Shown: positions 61,280 through 64,000 of the stretch, one piece after another
Layout: each line of letters opens with the position of its first letter
Numbering within the stretch: position 1 is the stretch's first letter
DNA from: Lachnospiraceae bacterium
Lineage (GTDB): Bacteria; Bacillota; Clostridia; Lachnospirales; Lachnospiraceae
Assembly: GCA_017513125.1 (NCBI GenBank)
Contig: JAFWDI010000028.1
Coordinates: 45,677 to 109,676, forward strand
DNA length: 64,000 nt
Direction of reading: 5' to 3'
Made by a program: the position numbers and the translations under genes
The notes under the pieces: model-generated
Seen by the model: the letters and a program-made list of their open reading frames with translations, nothing else
Database searches by the model: none
What the model was told of the DNA's origin: nothing

Positions 61280-62244
61280 AAAAGATTGACGAAGAACTCG
61301 GCGGCATCCGAAACTGCGCGGTCCTCGGGCACATCCGCCCGGACGGCGACAGTGTCGGCGCGGTGCTCGGGATGTACCACTATATCCGGGATAATTGCCC
61401 GGAGATCTCGGTGACCGCATATCTGCATCCGTTCACGGAAGACCTCAGGGATACGCTGCCGGGTGCGGAGAAGATCCTCGGCGAGGCGCGGGGCGATGAG
61501 GAATATGATCTCTGCATCGCCCTGGACACCAGCACGAAGGACCGCCTCGGCGACTTCGAGGGAGTCTTTGACCGGGCGAAGCGGACGGTCTGCATCGACC
61601 ATCACTTCACGAATCCCGGGTTCGCGGATGTAAATGTCATCGACGCGAAAGCTTCGGCAGCCAGCGAGTTGCTCTTCGAGCTGATGGATCCTGCGAAGGT
61701 GAGCCCGCGCACCGCGGACTGCCTGTTCACCGGGATCGTGCATGATACCGGGTGCTTCTGCCATGACAACACCACCGAGCGCACGATGATCGTCGCCGGC
61801 GGACTGATCGGGCACGGAGCGCGCTCGGGAGTCCTGATCCGCGATACGTTTACTCATAAGAGCTATGTGCAGGTCCGCCTGCTGGGCGCGGCCATGAGTC
61901 ACGCGGCTCTGGAGCTGGACGGAAAGTTCATCATCAGTATGATGACCTTCGACGAGATGGTCTCTCTGGGAGGACGGCCCATGGATATGGAGCCGGTCAT
62001 CGATGATCTGCGCGTGACCGACGGGACCGTCTGCGCGGCTTTTGCGAGACAGTCCGAGAACGGCGAGTGGCGCGTCTCCCTGCGTGCGAACGGGGATTTC
62101 TGCGTCTCCGACATCGCGGAGCAATTCGGCGGCGGCGGCCATGTGAAGGCGGCCGGCTGCACGATGCACGGCAGCGAGGCCGAGGTCCGTGCGGCGCTGA
62201 TCGAAGCGGTCGGACGGGCGATCGAAAAGAACGCGGAAGACTGA
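61276..62244 (+). CDS. nrnA: DHH-family phosphoesterase (NrnA-like, nanoRNase/pAp phosphatase)
   Basis: The 322-residue protein has the DHH domain motifs GHIRPDGDSVG, IALDTSTKDRLGD, IDHHFTNPGF and GIVHDTGCF, and a DHHA1 domain with QFGGGGHVKAAGC. NrnA-type enzymes degrade very short RNA and 3'-phosphoadenosine 5'-phosphate. Its place between rbfA and truB is standard in Firmicutes. Confidence 0.93.
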   Translation: MKKIDEELGGIRNCAVLGHIRPDGDSVGAVLGMYHYIRDNCPEISVTAYLHPFTEDLRDTLPGAEKILGEARGDEEYDLCIALDTSTKDRLGDFEGVFDRAKRTVCIDHHFTNPGFADVNVIDAKASAASELLFELMDPAKVSPRTADCLFTGIVHDTGCFCHDNTTERTMIVAGGLIGHGARSGVLIRDTFTHKSYVQVRLLGAAMSHAALELDGKFIISMMTFDEMVSLGGRPMDMEPVIDDLRVTDGTVCAAFARQSENGEWRVSLRANGDFCVSDIAEQFGGGGHVKAAGCTMHGSEAEVRAALIEAVGRAIEKNAED

Positions 62245-62292
62245 AACGGACCGGCGGCTGCCGGACCGGGGATCCGAACGGAGCGGCAGCGG

Positions 62293-63225
62293 ATGGACGG
62301 AGCGGTCATTGTAAATAAGGAAAAAGGCTATACTTCCTTCGACGTCGTCGCGAAATCGCGGGGAATCTTCGGTACGAGGAAGATCGGGCACACCGGCACA
62401 CTGGATCCGCAGGCGGAAGGTGTGCTCGTGCTGTGTCTGGGGAAAGCCACGTCGGCGGTCGAAATGCTCGCGGACCATGACAAGGAATACGAGGCGGTCA
62501 TGCTGCTCGGGCGGACGACGGACACGGAGGACGTCTGGGGAAAGACGACCGCGGAGCGCGAGGTCCGCGTGACGGAAGACGAGATCCGCGCGGCGTGCGC
62601 GCGCTTCACCGGCGTGATTCTGCAGACGCCCCCGGCGTATTCGGCGCTGAAAGTGAACGGAAAGCGCAGCTACGACCTTGCCCGCGAGGGAAAAGCCGTG
62701 AAGCTCGAGCCGCGGAAGATCACGGTCCATGAGCTGGAGATCCTGCGGATCGATCTTCCAGAAGTCACATTCCGGGTGCGGTGCTCGAAGGGGTCCTACA
62801 TCCGTTCACTGTGCCGGGATATCGGCGAGGCGCTCGGCTGCGGAGCCTGCATGAGCGGTCTGCTTCGCACGCGCGTCGGCGGCTTCGGCATCGCGGAAGC
62901 CCGTACGCTCGGCGAGCTGCAGTCGCTGAAGGATGCGGGCCGGCTCGCGGAGGCCGTGATCCGTCCGGAGGATCTGTTTCCGGAGCTGCCTGAGCGCACG
63001 GTGTCTGCGGAGGCGGAGAAGCTGCTCGCGAACGGAAATAAGCTTCCGGCGGAGGCATTGACCTCCGTCCTGCCGACGTCGGCACGCTCCGCGGCGGGAC
63101 CGGAGCGGTCCGGACCGCTTCCCGACGGACAGCTCGTCCGTGTCTATGCGCCGGACGGAACGTTCCGCGCCCTGTACCGATATGAAGAAAACGCGCGCGT
63201 ATTCCGCGCGGCGAAGATGTTTTAA
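62293..63225 (+). CDS. truB: tRNA pseudouridine(55) synthase
   Basis: TruB makes pseudouridine 55 in the T loop of tRNAs. The 310-residue protein has IVNKEKGYTSFDVV, KIGHTGTLDPQAEGVLVLC (catalytic Asp), YSALKVNGKRSYDLAREG and VRCSKGSYIRSLCRDIG. A C-terminal domain with a short variable insert completes it. ribF starts nine bases later. Confidence 0.97.
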   Translation: MDGAVIVNKEKGYTSFDVVAKSRGIFGTRKIGHTGTLDPQAEGVLVLCLGKATSAVEMLADHDKEYEAVMLLGRTTDTEDVWGKTTAEREVRVTEDEIRAACARFTGVILQTPPAYSALKVNGKRSYDLAREGKAVKLEPRKITVHELEILRIDLPEVTFRVRCSKGSYIRSLCRDIGEALGCGACMSGLLRTRVGGFGIAEARTLGELQSLKDAGRLAEAVIRPEDLFPELPERTVSAEAEKLLANGNKLPAEALTSVLPTSARSAAGPERSGPLPDGQLVRVYAPDGTFRALYRYEENARVFRAAKMF

Positions 63226-63234
63226 AGGAACGAC

Positions 63235-64000
63235 ATGAGGATACTCACTGGAAAAGATATCTGGGTCACGGAAGACTGCGCGGTGATGCTCGGAAAGTTC
63301 GACGGCATGCACCGCGGACACCGCACACTGCTGGATGAGGTCCTGCGCCGGAAGGCGGACGGTCTCGCCGCGCTGGTGTTCACGTTTTCGGTGCCGCCGA
63401 GGGAACTGATCGACGGAGATCACGGCGCCCGCCTGATGACGCAGGAGGAAAAGCGGGAGTATTTTGACGACGCGGGCGTGGATTACCTCGTGGAGTTCAC
63501 GTTCGACTACGCCTCCCGGCATATGAGCGCCGAGGATTTCGTGCGTGATGTGCTGGTCCGTGATCTGCGTGCGAAAGCCGTGGTGGTCGGCGAAGACTTC
63601 GGCTTCGGATATCAGAGATCGGGCAATGCCGCCCTGCTCGCACAGATGAGCGAAGAGTGCGGTTACGAGCTCTGCGTAAAACCGAAGCTGAAGGATGAGG
63701 ACGGCGTCGTGATCAGCAGTACGCGTATCCTGGAGGCTGTGAAAGCGGGCGATCTGGAGACCGCGGAGCGCCTGCTCGGACGACCGTTCTCGTATATAGG
63801 GACCGTCGTGCACGGCGAGGGCATGGGCACGGCGTTCGGGTTCCCGACGGTCAATGTCCCGATCCCTGCCGGCAAGATCAGCCCGCCCCGCGGAGTCTAC
63901 GCGAGCCGTGTGCGCGTCGGCGACAGCGTGTACCCGGGCGCGACAGACATCGGCGTGAAGCCGACGATCGCGGGCGAGCACCGCGAGAGTACCGAGACGT
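63235..64000 (+). CDS. ribF: Bifunctional riboflavin kinase/FAD synthetase, 3' end cut by the window
   Basis: RibF phosphorylates riboflavin to FMN and adenylates it to FAD. The visible 255 residues contain the FAD synthetase domain (VMLGKFDGMHRGH; VVVGEDFGFGYQRSGN; ISSTRI) and the start of the kinase domain (GTVVHGEGMGTAFGFPTVNV; PPRGVYA). ATG 63235 follows AAAGGA. The frame runs to the window edge with no stop. Its products supply the flavin used by ApbE and the Rnf subunits. Confidence 0.95.
   Translation, partial: MRILTGKDIWVTEDCAVMLGKFDGMHRGHRTLLDEVLRRKADGLAALVFTFSVPPRELIDGDHGARLMTQEEKREYFDDAGVDYLVEFTFDYASRHMSAEDFVRDVLVRDLRAKAVVVGEDFGFGYQRSGNAALLAQMSEECGYELCVKPKLKDEDGVVISSTRILEAVKAGDLETAERLLGRPFSYIGTVVHGEGMGTAFGFPTVNVPIPAGKISPPRGVYASRVRVGDSVYPGATDIGVKPTIAGEHRESTET

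Noticed and set aside
58034..61420. A 1128-codon minus-strand frame opposite infB and rbfA
   Set aside because: It is the complement of the IF-2 gene, whose repeats lack stop codons on the other strand. No ribosome site or promoter supports it.

Overview
The window looks like chromosomal DNA from an anaerobic, GC-rich member of the Firmicutes (Clostridia). The evidence is a PolC-type DNA polymerase III, the Firmicute-style rimP-nusA-ylxR-ylxQ-infB-rbfA operon, an Rnf respiratory complex, pyruvate phosphate dikinase, a tungsten-type aldehyde ferredoxin oxidoreductase, the anaerobic (early cobalt insertion) cobalamin pathway and the MEP isoprenoid pathway (ispF, ispG). Almost all genes lie on the + strand with strong Shine-Dalgarno sites, and several use TTG or GTG starts. 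I see no insertion sequences, phage genes or CRISPR array.

Layout. 1-15.3 kb: a partial unknown gene, an EamA transporter, ispF (-), tRNA-Gly(CCC), a threonyl-tRNA synthetase lacking the TGS domain, ppdK, an alpha/beta hydrolase, a MATE exporter, a ferredoxin/AOR/FdhD cluster and a SNF2 helicase (-). 15.3-17.3 kb: an AT-rich regulatory gap and a GPH-type sugar symporter. 17.4-36.6 kb: a cobalamin riboswitch followed by a lipoprotein CbiK-like chelatase and a tandem-domain lipoprotein, then a 16-gene run with a B12/siderophore-type ABC importer and most corrin-ring genes (cbiP, cobS, cobC, cbiB, cobD, cbiC, cbiD, cbiF, cbiG, cbiH, cbiJ-cbiE fusion, cbiA, cbiL fused to a Cys-rich domain). 36.7-41.9 kb: ispG and polC. 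41.9-51.3 kb: an enlarged Rnf/flavinylation locus. 51.4-55.5 kb: tRNA-Pro(CGG), tRNA-Glu(CTC), a BFD-like [2Fe-2S] protein, a second MATE exporter and an old-yellow-enzyme family reductase. 55.6-64 kb: the rimP-nusA-infB operon continuing through rbfA, an nrnA-like gene, truB and the 5' part of ribF.

The most unusual area is the Rnf locus. It has rnfD, rnfG, rnfE, rnfA, rnfB and a small FMN-binding protein, then an oppositely oriented apbE, then rnfC, a second rnfD, a membrane protein that I read as a divergent RnfE, a NusG-II protein and a Gx transporter. ApbE attaches FMN to S/T-x-A-T sites, and four such sites are visible in the neighbouring proteins. A 140-nt run of three nested stem-loops sits between rnfA and rnfB. 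The second unusual area is the riboswitch-linked extracytoplasmic CbiK-like lipoprotein with its partner lipoprotein and importer, which suggests tetrapyrrole or metal handling outside the membrane rather than ordinary cytoplasmic cobalt insertion.

Missing from the visible cobalamin set are cbiT, a cytoplasmic chelatase, cobU and cobT; they may lie elsewhere in the genome. Gene functions are assigned from recognised motifs in the translations; no database search was run.
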